DNA from: Erysipelothrix sp. HDW6A
Lineage (GTDB): Bacteria; Bacillota_I; Bacilli_A; Erysipelotrichales; Erysipelotrichaceae
Length of the DNA stretch: 64,000 nucleotides
Direction: 5' to 3'
Assembly (NCBI RefSeq): GCF_011400295.1
Contig: NZ_CP049859.1
Coordinates: 1,922,001 to 1,986,000 of the forward strand
Position numbers and translations under genes: made by a program. Positions within the stretch are counted from its first letter, which is position 1, and each line of letters opens with the position of its first letter. Shown here piece by piece: positions 1 through 10,117 of the stretch. The notes under the pieces are model-generated. The model searched no databases, was not told the DNA's origin, and saw nothing but the letters and a program-made list of their open reading frames with translations.

Positions 1-372
1 GTTTTGAACGTTTATATCGAGATCAACACCATCAAAGCTTAAGCTAGAAAGTGTTCGTATTTCTTTTGACATAATGCTTACGATTGTTCCAACTGCATCC
101 ACATCCATACCACCTGAATAGTGTAGTGGTAAATCTATTTCCATGCGTTCGATGCGAGGTAGATCATTAATATTTACATTTTTATGTTCTTCATTAATCG
201 TATAAATATCAAGATGTTGGAAGTTTATTTCTTCTTTATACTCGCTAAGGTCACCTTCTACCCGAATACTAATATCATCTTCTTCGACAAAGCGTACATG
301 AATTGTCTTAATCTTTCCACCGGTAATGCTTATATTTCGAATTGAATCTAAAATCGTTTTTTGATAGTTCAT
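1..372 (-). CDS. Unrecognised protein, 3' part cut by window edge
   Basis: An open frame of 124 codons starts at ATG (372) and runs off the left edge without a stop. An AAGGAGG ribosome site lies 8 bases before the start, so this is a real gene start. The visible part begins MNYQKTILDSIRNI, is acidic, and shows no signal peptide or membrane helix. Several I/V-rich strands alternate with charged turns, suggesting a soluble beta-rich domain. I do not recognise the family. It is the next gene downstream of the aldolase on the same strand, with a terminator hairpin between them, so it is probably transcribed separately. Confidence 0.7.
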   Translation of the reverse strand, partial: MNYQKTILDSIRNISITGGKIKTIHVRFVEEDDISIRVEGDLSEYKEEINFQHLDIYTINEEHKNVNINDLPRIERMEIDLPLHYSGGMDVDAVGTIVSIMSKEIRTLSSLSFDGVDLDINVQN

Positions 373-477
373 AGGACTCTGCCTCCTTGAATGTATCATA
401 CATCAAATTGAATCTTTCTGGAGTGTATTCTTGCTAAGTTGTAATATTTATCCTCTAACATGCCTTATCAGAGAAAA

Positions 478-495
478 GAACTCCTGATGGAGTTC
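478..495 (-). terminator. Intrinsic terminator after aldolase
   Basis: Perfect 7-bp arms (GAACTCC/GGAGTTC) with a 4-base loop, followed on the minus strand by TTTTCTCT. It sits directly after the aldolase stop. Confidence 0.75.
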
Positions 496-496
496 C

Positions 497-1384
497 TTAC
501 TTATTGGATGCTTTCGCAATATCATCAATCGAGTGTCCAAGCATTTCATTGAATTCTTCTTCACTTTGATTGGCATTCAAGCCTTCTACAAGTGCTCTTG
601 AGAAGCTCGCAATCAAACCTCTATTGCTTGCAAGCTTGTGGTTGGCAACTTCGCGTGAATAACCACCAGATAATGCCACGATTCTTACTACTTGTTCATT
701 TTTAAGTAAGTCTTCATAGAGATTTTCTTCATTTGGAAGTGTTAACTTAAACATAACGAGAATATCTGAGTATTCTCCAAGTGCACGAACAAGTTCATCT
801 TTAAGAATTGCTTCCGCTTCTTGCTTGTCAGGTATATTGATATCAATTTCTGGTTCAACTATTGGGATAAGTCCTGCTTCATAGACACGTTTCGCAATTT
901 CAAATTGTTGGTCTACTACAGCTCGTATCCCCTCTTTGTTTGCTTCTTTTATAACAGAGCGCATCTTTGTACCAAAAATATTTCTTTCCACTGCACGTGC
1001 TAGGAGTGTGTCTAGTAAAGGCATCTCTTTCATGAGTTGAACTCCCATATTGAGATCTGCAAGACCTTGGTCAATCTTTAAGAATGGAAGAATCCCTTTA
1101 ACATCCCAAAGATAATCACCCGTATAGCGACCATCAATATAACGGGCCATTGTTTGTTCAAAGAGGATCGCCCCTAAGATATTGTCAGAAGTAAATTCAG
1201 GAGATGTAATAATTCGTGTTCGCATTTCATGAACAAGATAGAACATTTCTTCATCGTTTTTGTACGCTGATTCATCAATGCCGTAAGCCTTCAATGCCTT
1301 TGGAGTACTTCCTCCACTTTGGTCTAAAGCAGCAATAAATCCTTTGCCAGTTCGCATTCTATTCAGTCTTTTATCATTCATCAT
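497..1384 (-). CDS. fda: Class I fructose-bisphosphate aldolase
   Basis: Cytosolic glycolytic enzyme that splits fructose 1,6-bisphosphate into dihydroxyacetone phosphate and glyceraldehyde 3-phosphate. The 295-residue length fits the bacterial class I (Schiff-base) family. The N-terminal [17 protein letters not shown] stretch is characteristic. A lysine at about 213 in [11 protein letters not shown] matches the expected Schiff-base position, and the C-terminal [10 protein letters not shown]-like phosphate-binding loop is present as [11 protein letters not shown]. Two adjacent ATG codons make the start ambiguous by one residue; GGAAGGAG lies upstream of both. It is monocistronic, with its own promoter and terminator, consistent with strong constitutive expression. 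Confidence 0.95.
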   Translation of the reverse strand: MMNDKRLNRMRTGKGFIAALDQSGGSTPKALKAYGIDESAYKNDEEMFYLVHEMRTRIITSPEFTSDNILGAILFEQTMARYIDGRYTGDYLWDVKGILPFLKIDQGLADLNMGVQLMKEMPLLDTLLARAVERNIFGTKMRSVIKEANKEGIRAVVDQQFEIAKRVYEAGLIPIVEPEIDINIPDKQEAEAILKDELVRALGEYSDILVMFKLTLPNEENLYEDLLKNEQVVRIVALSGGYSREVANHKLASNRGLIASFSRALVEGLNANQSEEEFNEMLGHSIDDIAKASNK

Positions 1385-1405
1385 GTTACTCTCCTTCCTA
1401 CTTAA

Positions 1406-1434
1406 ATTATAGACCTCTAAGCTACTAAGTTCAA
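1406..1434 (-). promoter_or_regulatory. Sigma-A-type promoter of fda
   Basis: On the minus strand, TTGAAC (1434-1429), a 17-base spacer and a perfect TATAAT (1411-1406) lie 22 bases upstream of the aldolase ATG. Confidence 0.75.
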
Positions 1435-1461
1435 AGAAAGCTATCTGAAATCGTAATGAAA

Positions 1462-1487
1462 AAGTGAACCACCTAAGCAGTTCACTT
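1462..1487 (-). terminator. Terminator after amidohydrolase operon
   Basis: Perfect 8-bp arms (AAGTGAAC/GTTCACTT) with a 10-base loop and a T-run on the minus strand, placed just after the amidohydrolase stop. Confidence 0.7.
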
Positions 1488-1504
1488 CTTTGTATTCATT
1501 GATA

Positions 1505-2692
1505 TTATAGATTGTTGAGAGCGAAGAGCACTGTTGAACCTAGTGAATATTGAAGGGCATCATCATCCAAATCAAAGTAGTCATTATGATGCTCAGCACC
1601 ACTTCCATACTTCTCGTTGGCGATTCCTACAAAAGCGAATAAACTTGGTGCAACATCTCGGTAACGGTTAAACGACTCGGATGCATACCATTTCACATCA
1701 TGAACAAGCTTACCTGGGTATAGTGATGCTACTGTTTCAATTTGCTTAGCAGCTAGGGCATCATCATTAATAACTGGACGCGTTCCCATTCGTGTATTAG
1801 GACCAAATTCCACACGGCAATTATGGACTGCAGCTGTTTGTTCACTGACACGTTTTAAGACATCAAGTGCAGCTTGTCCTGCTTCTACATCAAAGAAACG
1901 AAGACTTCCAGAAATATATACCTTATCAGGAATAACATTATTAGCAGTTCCCCCAATAATTTGGGTAATTCCTAGAGTAACAGTTTTATTGACATCCAGT
2001 TGATTAACCCACGCAACAGATAAAGCATTAAGAACTTGTGCTGCTCCAAATACCGGATTGATTGATAAGTCAGGACGTGAGCCATGACCTGAACGTCCAA
2101 TAATGTTCATGTCGATAAGTGCAGATCCAGCCATTCTAGGTCCAGCATCAACACAGATTGTTCCTGTTTCCATAAATGAAGCAAGGTGAGTTCCGTAGAT
2201 TGCACTAATTCCAAGTGGTTTAAGTGCAGCCACCATCTCCTTGACACCAGCACCAATCTCTTCTGCTGCTTCAAAAATAAATACAATCTTTCCACTTAGT
2301 GAATCTTTAAGATCCGATAGAATGTTCACAGCACCAAGCATCGCTGCCATGTGGCCATCATGACCACACGCGTGCATAACTCCATCTATCTTAGACTTAC
2401 ATAAACGCTTTCCTGCAAGGTTATTATCTTGTTCTTGTATTGGAAGTGCATCAATATCTGTACGCATTCCAATTATCTTTCCAGGTCTTCCTGTATCGAG
2501 TACGGCATAGAAACCTGTTTCTGTGACCATCGTTACTTCTAAACCACGTTTTCTTACTTCTTCTTGAAGAAACTCAGAAGTCTTGAATTCTTCAAGTGAT
2601 AACTCTGGATTTTCATGAAGGTAGTGACGTGTGTTAATTATATAATCATTGTATTCTTTTACTTTATTCAGTATGACTTGATTGTCTATCAT
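1505..2692 (-). CDS. M20 family metal-dependent amidohydrolase
   Basis: Hydrolase of the M20D group (N-acyl-L-amino-acid / hippurate-type amidohydrolases), 395 residues, the usual family length. Visible metal-site motifs are HACGHDGH (about 107-114) and the acidic EAAEE at 141-145. The middle dimerisation domain contains GRSGHGSRP (the family histidine) and IIGGTANNVIPD. No signal peptide, so it is cytosolic. It is the last gene of an operon whose spacing suggests five genes (DegV, DUF2238-like, PLD, FUSC-like, this one). The exact acyl substrate cannot be read from sequence. A G5 run inside IIGG is in frame here, unlike those in the broken sugar genes. Confidence 0.9.
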   Translation of the reverse strand: MIDNQVILNKVKEYNDYIINTRHYLHENPELSLEEFKTSEFLQEEVRKRGLEVTMVTETGFYAVLDTGRPGKIIGMRTDIDALPIQEQDNNLAGKRLCKSKIDGVMHACGHDGHMAAMLGAVNILSDLKDSLSGKIVFIFEAAEEIGAGVKEMVAALKPLGISAIYGTHLASFMETGTICVDAGPRMAGSALIDMNIIGRSGHGSRPDLSINPVFGAAQVLNALSVAWVNQLDVNKTVTLGITQIIGGTANNVIPDKVYISGSLRFFDVEAGQAALDVLKRVSEQTAAVHNCRVEFGPNTRMGTRPVINDDALAAKQIETVASLYPGKLVHDVKWYASESFNRYRDVAPSLFAFVGIANEKYGSGAEHHNDYFDLDDDALQYSLGSTVLFALNNL

Positions 2693-2713
2693 AAGTATCC
2701 CTCTCTTAACTTA

Positions 2714-3220
2714 TTATTCTTGATGCTTCTCAATCGTAGCAAGACTTAAGTAACGATTTACAAGAATCGCCACAATAATACCAATCATTGTTTCTACCGT
2801 TCTACTAATCATATATCTAAGCATTGTCGCTACATCACTGTTATGAGTAATTAGTACTGATAGAACAAGAATTGCTGACATTGAGGTCGCATATTCACCA
2901 ATTTTTAATCCCTTAGCAATCATAAAATCAACAAGAAGCGCTAAACTAATCAATAAAATGTAGAGAAGACTTGATGCATCTACTGATAAAAATCCTGTAA
3001 TCAGAATAAAGACGCCGCCAATACATCCCCCTAACAAGGTTCCAATCATTCGACCTTTTCCAAAAACTAAACTTGCATCTGGATTTGATTTCATGACGAT
3101 GACACAAGCAATGCATGCATAAAACGGCGTTGAATAGTTCAAGATATGAGCTATTACTAACACAATAAAGACAGATACAACTGACTTAATGATCCGCATT
3201 CCCGGTAACATCGACTTCAT
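2714..3220 (-). CDS. FUSC/aromatic-acid-exporter-like membrane protein
   Basis: A 168-residue integral membrane protein with about five hydrophobic helices. The pattern, with a short cytosolic loop VMKSNPDASLVFGKGRMIGTL between helices and R-hinged later helices, resembles the N-terminal membrane domain of the FUSC / ArAE_1 (DUF939) family. Known members have a soluble C-terminal domain after such a membrane half; this one ends soon after the last helix, so it is a membrane-domain-only version. An AAGAGG ribosome site precedes the ATG. It sits 41 bases after the PLD gene and 21 bases before the amidohydrolase. Transport substrate unknown. Confidence 0.7.
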   Translation of the reverse strand: MKSMLPGMRIIKSVVSVFIVLVIAHILNYSTPFYACIACVIVMKSNPDASLVFGKGRMIGTLLGGCIGGVFILITGFLSVDASSLLYILLISLALLVDFMIAKGLKIGEYATSMSAILVLSVLITHNSDVATMLRYMISRTVETMIGIIVAILVNRYLSLATIEKHQE

Positions 3221-3261
3221 AGTACGCCTCTTTTCATTCGACCCTTTTATTTTACCATGTT

Positions 3262-4644
3262 TTAGATTAAAGATTTAAATAAACGTGAAAAGATACCGCT
3301 GAGTCTCATTACGAATCGTTTCTTAAAAGATACGGGTTTATCATAGTCACGATGATATGTATCTCCATAACTCTTTAGATTCACCGATTGATTTTCAATG
3401 CGATCCAAGATCTTGCGGATATCTTCATGAAAATGAATATCATCACTAAATATCATCGTCTCTGTATTGATATTAATACTGCGATTATCAAGATTAAATG
3501 AACCCATTGCAGCCCATGAATCAAATAAGTATGCTTTTGTATGCACGGATATATTTTCGTGATTTTGGTATTCAAATACCGTAGTACCAGTATTCATAAA
3601 CTTGTCTCTTTGAGTCCAATAGTTTGAGAAGGCTGGATAATTGGGTGAGGTTTTTAGGGAATTGGTATACAAATTTAGACTCGACTTTGTATTTATGTCT
3701 TTAAGTATCTCCAATATTCGTTTGTCTGCAGTCACATACGGGCTTTGAATTCGTATCGATTCTCTATTATGCTTTGCCAAGTAATATAAAGCATAAGCAA
3801 CAATCGGTTCTTTAAGACCAAGATTGCAATTATTATGAACAGCTCGGATACGGCTCACTTCATACATTCTTGATTGAAGCGAAGCAAGATCCATCTTTGT
3901 CTCTTCATTGTACCTTCTATATGCATCGATAAACTTATCCTCAATGCTCTGAGTTCTTTTATTTCTTTTTTTATGCATAATACTTGAGACAGTACTATCC
4001 ATTAACGAATGACGCAAGCTCGAAAAATCTTGGTAAATGTGACTCTCAAGCTCACATTCAATCAATAAATCTAAGTCTAATGAAGTTGATGATTTCGAAT
4101 GAATTGGTTCATAGAAAGTATCTTTAATATTTCTTCCTCCACTGATTATCCATCTGTCATCCACAATCAAGTATTTATTATGTAAGGTTGTTTGGAGTGT
4201 TGATGGGTGAAACCAGGATACAGGATTATAGAAATAGACTGTCATGTTTTCAATATTCGTTAAGACTGATAAAAAGTCTGAATCAATTCCTCCAAGCTTA
4301 GCATCAACGACAAGATTTACTTTGACTCCACGCTCAGCAGCTTTTATCAAGGCACCATAGAAGATAGAGCTTACCTTACTATGCGTATCGATTCGATAGT
4401 AACTAATGTCAATTGACTTCCTAGCTTCATTAATAAGTCCAATACGTGCCGCCAATGCTTCCGGTCCATCTTCAAGAATGCATACCTGTGCATTTGTATT
4501 TTGAGCATCACTAAAAACAGCTTCTACTCGATTCTTCGCTTCTTGACTTACTTTTCTTCTTTTAATAAACGGTAACCAAGAAAGGGTCAAGATAGCAAGT
4601 ATAAGTAGAAACAGTGAGTTCCTAAGTTTACGTAAAGTCAGCAT
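3262..4644 (-). CDS. Phospholipase D family protein, cardiolipin-synthase-like
   Basis: A 460-residue membrane-anchored enzyme with one N-terminal helix (about 9-27) and two HKD motifs: H155-x-K157-x4-D162 in LHNKYLIVDD and H368-x-K370-x4-D375 in VHTKAYLFD. Each is followed by the expected G-G/S-x-N residues (SGGRN, GSFNLDNRS). Family members transfer phosphatidyl groups (cardiolipin synthesis) or hydrolyse phosphodiesters. The long insert between the motifs and the single helix resemble ClsC/YmdC-like proteins more than two-helix ClsA. It is 13 bases after the DUF2238-like gene, with AAAGGAAGTGA as ribosome site, in the DegV operon, which suggests a lipid-metabolism theme. Confidence 0.85.
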   Translation of the reverse strand: MLTLRKLRNSLFLLILAILTLSWLPFIKRRKVSQEAKNRVEAVFSDAQNTNAQVCILEDGPEALAARIGLINEARKSIDISYYRIDTHSKVSSIFYGALIKAAERGVKVNLVVDAKLGGIDSDFLSVLTNIENMTVYFYNPVSWFHPSTLQTTLHNKYLIVDDRWIISGGRNIKDTFYEPIHSKSSTSLDLDLLIECELESHIYQDFSSLRHSLMDSTVSSIMHKKRNKRTQSIEDKFIDAYRRYNEETKMDLASLQSRMYEVSRIRAVHNNCNLGLKEPIVAYALYYLAKHNRESIRIQSPYVTADKRILEILKDINTKSSLNLYTNSLKTSPNYPAFSNYWTQRDKFMNTGTTVFEYQNHENISVHTKAYLFDSWAAMGSFNLDNRSININTETMIFSDDIHFHEDIRKILDRIENQSVNLKSYGDTYHRDYDKPVSFKKRFVMRLSGIFSRLFKSLI

Positions 4645-4657
4645 TCAATCACTTCCT

Positions 4658-5374
4658 TTACTTAGATTCTAGCTGATTCTTTCTTTGAACATTTTTCAAA
4701 TGAATATAACCTAACGTTACAATGACCAGTGCCCCCATAAAATTAATCATGATATCTTCCATGGTATCAGCAAGAGCTGCGTGACCTGTTAATATTTCAC
4801 CCGTTGCAGTCATAAATTTCTGCATATTAGTTCCCAAGATATGGTCAGCAAGATATTCATAGACTTCCCAAATGACTCCACATATTGTTGCGAATCCTAA
4901 AGCAAAGAAGGAAACAAAGAATGGACTTAACTCTATAATCTTATTATCTTTATTGTTGAAGAAGTTTACAACCACAAAGCCCAATGCACCCAGCATTGCT
5001 GCGCTAAAGGCATGAAGTATGTTATCCCAGTAAGGAACTACATAATAAAAGTTTTGAACTTCACCAAGATAGATTGCACAAAATAAGAATACAAAATAGA
5101 TGATTTCCATTATATCTGGTATTTCGACACCAAAACGTTTCTCAACTTGCGACGGTAAAAACACGACCACAAATCCTACAGAACACTGTAGAATCATTAA
5201 GATATAATCACTCTTTACATACTCATGGGCTTTATTTGAGACCCCTGATGGCGCTTGTGTAAACATATATGCAGCATAAAATACGGAAAGACCTAATAGT
5301 ACTAAAAGTATCTGTGCATACCGTGTCTTTCTCTTTTTCATTCGTAATTCTTTTTGACTTAATTTTTCCTTCAT
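4658..5374 (-). CDS. DUF2238-like multi-pass membrane protein
   Basis: A 238-residue membrane protein with about six helices. Conserved motifs WDNILHAFSAAMLG, GVIWEVYEY and DTMEDIMINFMGA match the W-D-x3-H, W-E-x2-E-Y and D-T-x2-D pattern that I associate with the DUF2238 (YjdF-like) family. These acidic and His residues could form a buried active or ion site, but no activity is known to me. Its ATG overlaps the DegV stop (TAATG), implying translational coupling. A positively charged N-terminus (KKRKTR) precedes helix 1. Confidence 0.7.
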   Translation of the reverse strand: MKEKLSQKELRMKKRKTRYAQILLVLLGLSVFYAAYMFTQAPSGVSNKAHEYVKSDYILMILQCSVGFVVVFLPSQVEKRFGVEIPDIMEIIYFVFLFCAIYLGEVQNFYYVVPYWDNILHAFSAAMLGALGFVVVNFFNNKDNKIIELSPFFVSFFALGFATICGVIWEVYEYLADHILGTNMQKFMTATGEILTGHAALADTMEDIMINFMGALVIVTLGYIHLKNVQRKNQLESK

Positions 5375-6204
5375 TATTTATCCTTTATCACAAACGCAAA
5401 TGCTAAACAGTTTGGTCCAACATGAGTTCCTATGATTCCCCCTACGGGAACCATTTTCGCATCATTAATATTATACTTCATTTCTGTTTCTTCCATAAAT
5501 TCAGCACCATTTTCTCTATCAAGAGTGTAGCCAAAGTAGATTGGGTAATCAGTATCGATACCATATTTATCGATTTGATGTTGAAGCATTTCCACTGCCT
5601 TTTTTCTACCTCGAGACAAACCAAGTTCTTTTAACTCACCATCTTGTAAAACGATTGTAGGTTTAATACGTAAGAATTCACCAACTGTCGCTAGTGTTGT
5701 GGGAATTCTACCTCCCATTTTTAAGTATTTTAAGGTATCCAAAGCACCAAAAGTAAGAACTCGATCTTTAATTGATTCCAGTTTCTCAGCGATTTCTTGA
5801 ACTGATTTTCCTTCATCACGAAGCTTTACTGCATGTTCAACAAGAATTCTTTGTCCCAAAATCGCAGTCTTGGAATCTACAATCCAAATATTATCTTTAC
5901 CACTGGTATCCTTTGCGAGATTTGCAGAGTTATAGGTTCCACTTAGTCCTGTTGATAAAGTAATAACGAGAATGTCCTCATCATACTTATTATAATACTC
6001 TAGGTAAGCTGCTGGTGATGGTTGACTTGTAACTGGTAAGGTATCACTTTCCATCAGTCGTTTGAAGAATTTGTCGAAGTCTTCATGACTCTCTTGTGGT
6101 AATACTTCATCACCAAAGGTAGTTGTTAATGGTACGATATCAATTTTTAAAAGTTTTGCTTCTTCAAGAGTAATATCAGAAGCACTATCCGTTAGTATAT
6201 GCAT
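5374..6204 (-). CDS. DegV family fatty-acid-binding protein
   Basis: DegV/FakB proteins bind a fatty acid and present it to the kinase FakA for phosphorylation. The 276-residue protein begins MHILTDSASDI, the canonical first strand, and contains PVTSQPSP and LSTGLSGTYNSA (fatty-acid headgroup and backbone-binding segments), VDSKTAILGQ and GGRIPTT. The start at 6204 is chosen over an upstream frame extension because GAGGGAG lies 6 bases before it. It heads the five-gene operon, whose PLD and membrane proteins agree with a lipid context. No FakA is in this window. Confidence 0.9.
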   Translation of the reverse strand: MHILTDSASDITLEEAKLLKIDIVPLTTTFGDEVLPQESHEDFDKFFKRLMESDTLPVTSQPSPAAYLEYYNKYDEDILVITLSTGLSGTYNSANLAKDTSGKDNIWIVDSKTAILGQRILVEHAVKLRDEGKSVQEIAEKLESIKDRVLTFGALDTLKYLKMGGRIPTTLATVGEFLRIKPTIVLQDGELKELGLSRGRKKAVEMLQHQIDKYGIDTDYPIYFGYTLDRENGAEFMEETEMKYNINDAKMVPVGGIIGTHVGPNCLAFAFVIKDK

Positions 6205-6328
6205 AAATTCTCCCTCAAGCATTTAGCTTTAAAGATTACTATATCAAATTTTAGGTGTCATAAGCTAAGTCATTAATTCCTTTTCATCAGATATTAACAA
6301 TCATTAACAATAATTTCACAATATAAAA

Positions 6329-6348
6329 AGAAAGTCCGAAGACTTTCT
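6329..6348 (-). terminator. Terminator after GH1 operon
   Basis: Perfect 8-bp arms (AGAAAGTC/GACTTTCT), a CGAA/TTCG tetraloop and TTTTTAT on the minus strand, just after the GH1 stop. Confidence 0.85.
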
Positions 6349-6363
6349 AAATATTTATTCAAT

Positions 6364-8113
<1,750 letters not shown>

Positions 8114-8129
8114 ACACACCCTCCGTTCT

Positions 8130-10067
8130 CTAATATTTGATAGTGTCAACTGTTTTTAAGAAAGCTTTATAATCTGATGCGTTAACTAATTGATCAACTA
8201 AATCAGAATCATTCATTATTGCTGTTAAGAAACGTGTAATTTCACGATAGAGGAATAAACTACCCTTACAAATATTAAGCAAGAAGATAATGCGAATCTT
8301 ACTATCATTGTAGGTCATATCCTCTTCAACAATAATAACCCCTATACTTTCTTCTATTGCATTCAGTTTCATCCCATGAGGGCCAGCAACTCCGTTACCA
8401 TAAACGGTTGTTACAATGCGCTCTCTTTTTAATACAAGTTCAGGAAATGATGCATCGGCATAGCCTTCATCAACCATACTATTCGCAAGGGATTCAATCT
8501 CTTGCAAATAGTCTCCTGATTTAATTTTGCGATAAAATTTTTCGTTTAGTAACTCACTCATATAATTACGATTTAAGGTCGTACGCTGGATATTCTGGCA
8601 AGCTATTACTGACTCCTTAAGATTTGGAAGATCTTCCTCTTCAATAAGCTCATCAATTTTTATAATAGGTGTCTGACAATCGTCCCTGTCACTCTCAAAG
8701 TCAACTGATGAAAAGACAACATCTAAGTCCATAGCATCAATCTCATCAAGACTAATAATTGAGGCAGTACCAATTGTTGCGTTAGGTAGTATGCTTGATA
8801 TCTTATGTTTGTTTAAGAACATATTGCCACGTCCTAACTCGGATACAATCAGAACTCGTCGCACAGAATTTAACGTTTCAAGTTTTTTACGTTCAAAATG
8901 ACCCGCAAAGTGTAGCGCTATATAACCAATTTCATCAATAGATATATCTACAAACTCAATCGTATTCCATAGTTCCACAAATCGTAACGCTACAAGAAAG
9001 ACGTTTGCATAACGACTACTTACAAGGTCGATTAGTGGATTTTGAAGTTCCATTTTATGCGAAATACGCATCAACAAGGGATACATATGCATAAATAGAG
9101 CTTCTTTAATAATCTCGTCTTCAGAGAATTCAGAATCGAATTCTTCATCTATTATTTTTAAGTTATCATGTATTTGTGATACCAGAAGATATTTATATAA
9201 ATCAGAAATTGTGGAGATTGATGTTCTTCCTGCAATCTGTGAAGCAAGATAATAGATTTCTTCTTTTGGTAAATCTATCTTCTCTTCTTCTTTAATCCAC
9301 ATTCCTAATTTAGTAGCAATATCATAATACTCTTGTGGAATATGGCTGGTACTTTCAGTAATAGAACTAATAAAGTTATGATCTTTAGCACGATAAAATA
9401 ATATTTTAATGTGGTCAACAATGGAATTCATTGCATCCACACTTACACTTACATTATACTGCTCAAACAACTTTTTAGTAACATCTCTTAGACGTTCTAC
9501 GTCAAGATTCGCAATATAATCAAAATAAGTTTCAGTATTTTCTAACGGTTTTTCAGATTCTAAGACATATTTCGAGATTGCATGACGAACATTATGTTCA
9601 TCTCCAACAATCTTAATTCCATAATGTGGTTTTGAGTCCAATACTAAGTCAAAAGGAACTAGGAACTCGTGAATAAGTTGACTGTCTGATATCACTGTGT
9701 TTCTACTTACCGATAACATCTCTGCCAAATCATTCATACTTACGTAATCACTTTGTTGCAAAAGATAATACAAAGTCTTCATAATGCGATAGCGTTTATT
9801 GCTATATACATCTTCATCTAAATTAGAATAATATGCTTCAAAAATTGATGGATCTTTAACATCTAGCATGTAGCCTTTACTCGGAACAGTACACACTTCA
9901 AAGCCATTATCTTTACCATCTTCTTTTAGTACACGAATTAATTCACGAATGGTTCTTTCTTTTAAATCAAGAATTTCAATCAACTGATTTATGTGTACTG
10001 GCTCATCACCTGTGATTGCATCTATCAATATCTTTTTGTTGATAATGACCCCTCCATTCAAACACAA
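8130..10067 (-). CDS. PRD-containing transcriptional regulator with PTS domains
   Basis: LicR/MtlR-type regulator controlling the adjacent beta-glucoside PTS. The order seen is N-terminal HTH (about 10-70), Mga-like HTH (about 90-130, NDLAEMLSVSRNTV), two PRDs (histidines near NSIVDHIKI and YIALHFAGHF), an EIIB-like segment (RRVLIVSELGRGNM, with the usual cysteine missing) and a C-terminal EIIA-fructose-like domain with GVAGPHGMK as the phospho-histidine motif. That architecture marks DNA-binding activators rather than RNA antiterminators. The start is uncertain: the longest frame uses TTG at 10067 with no ribosome site, while a clear GGAGGG lies just before an ATT codon at 10046. Confidence 0.87.
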   Translation of the reverse strand: MCLNGGVIINKKILIDAITGDEPVHINQLIEILDLKERTIRELIRVLKEDGKDNGFEVCTVPSKGYMLDVKDPSIFEAYYSNLDEDVYSNKRYRIMKTLYYLLQQSDYVSMNDLAEMLSVSRNTVISDSQLIHEFLVPFDLVLDSKPHYGIKIVGDEHNVRHAISKYVLESEKPLENTETYFDYIANLDVERLRDVTKKLFEQYNVSVSVDAMNSIVDHIKILFYRAKDHNFISSITESTSHIPQEYYDIATKLGMWIKEEEKIDLPKEEIYYLASQIAGRTSISTISDLYKYLLVSQIHDNLKIIDEEFDSEFSEDEIIKEALFMHMYPLLMRISHKMELQNPLIDLVSSRYANVFLVALRFVELWNTIEFVDISIDEIGYIALHFAGHFERKKLETLNSVRRVLIVSELGRGNMFLNKHKISSILPNATIGTASIISLDEIDAMDLDVVFSSVDFESDRDDCQTPIIKIDELIEEEDLPNLKESVIACQNIQRTTLNRNYMSELLNEKFYRKIKSGDYLQEIESLANSMVDEGYADASFPELVLKRERIVTTVYGNGVAGPHGMKLNAIEESIGVIIVEEDMTYNDSKIRIIFLLNICKGSLFLYREITRFLTAIMNDSDLVDQLVNASDYKAFLKTVDTIKY

Positions 10068-10090
10068 TAGGCATGTTTATACATGCCTAT
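10067..10090 (-). repeat. Perfect inverted repeat between PTS IIC and regulator genes
   Basis: 10-bp perfect arms (ATAGGCATGT/ACATGCCTAT) around a TTAT loop. It lies 28 bases after the IIC stop and runs into the regulator's upstream start codon. The tail on the minus strand is only moderately U-rich (TTGTGTTTG). It may be a leaky terminator or mRNA-stabilising stem that sets IIC above regulator expression. Confidence 0.7.
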
Positions 10091-10117
10091 CATATCATAT
10101 AAATGAATAAAGTATGG

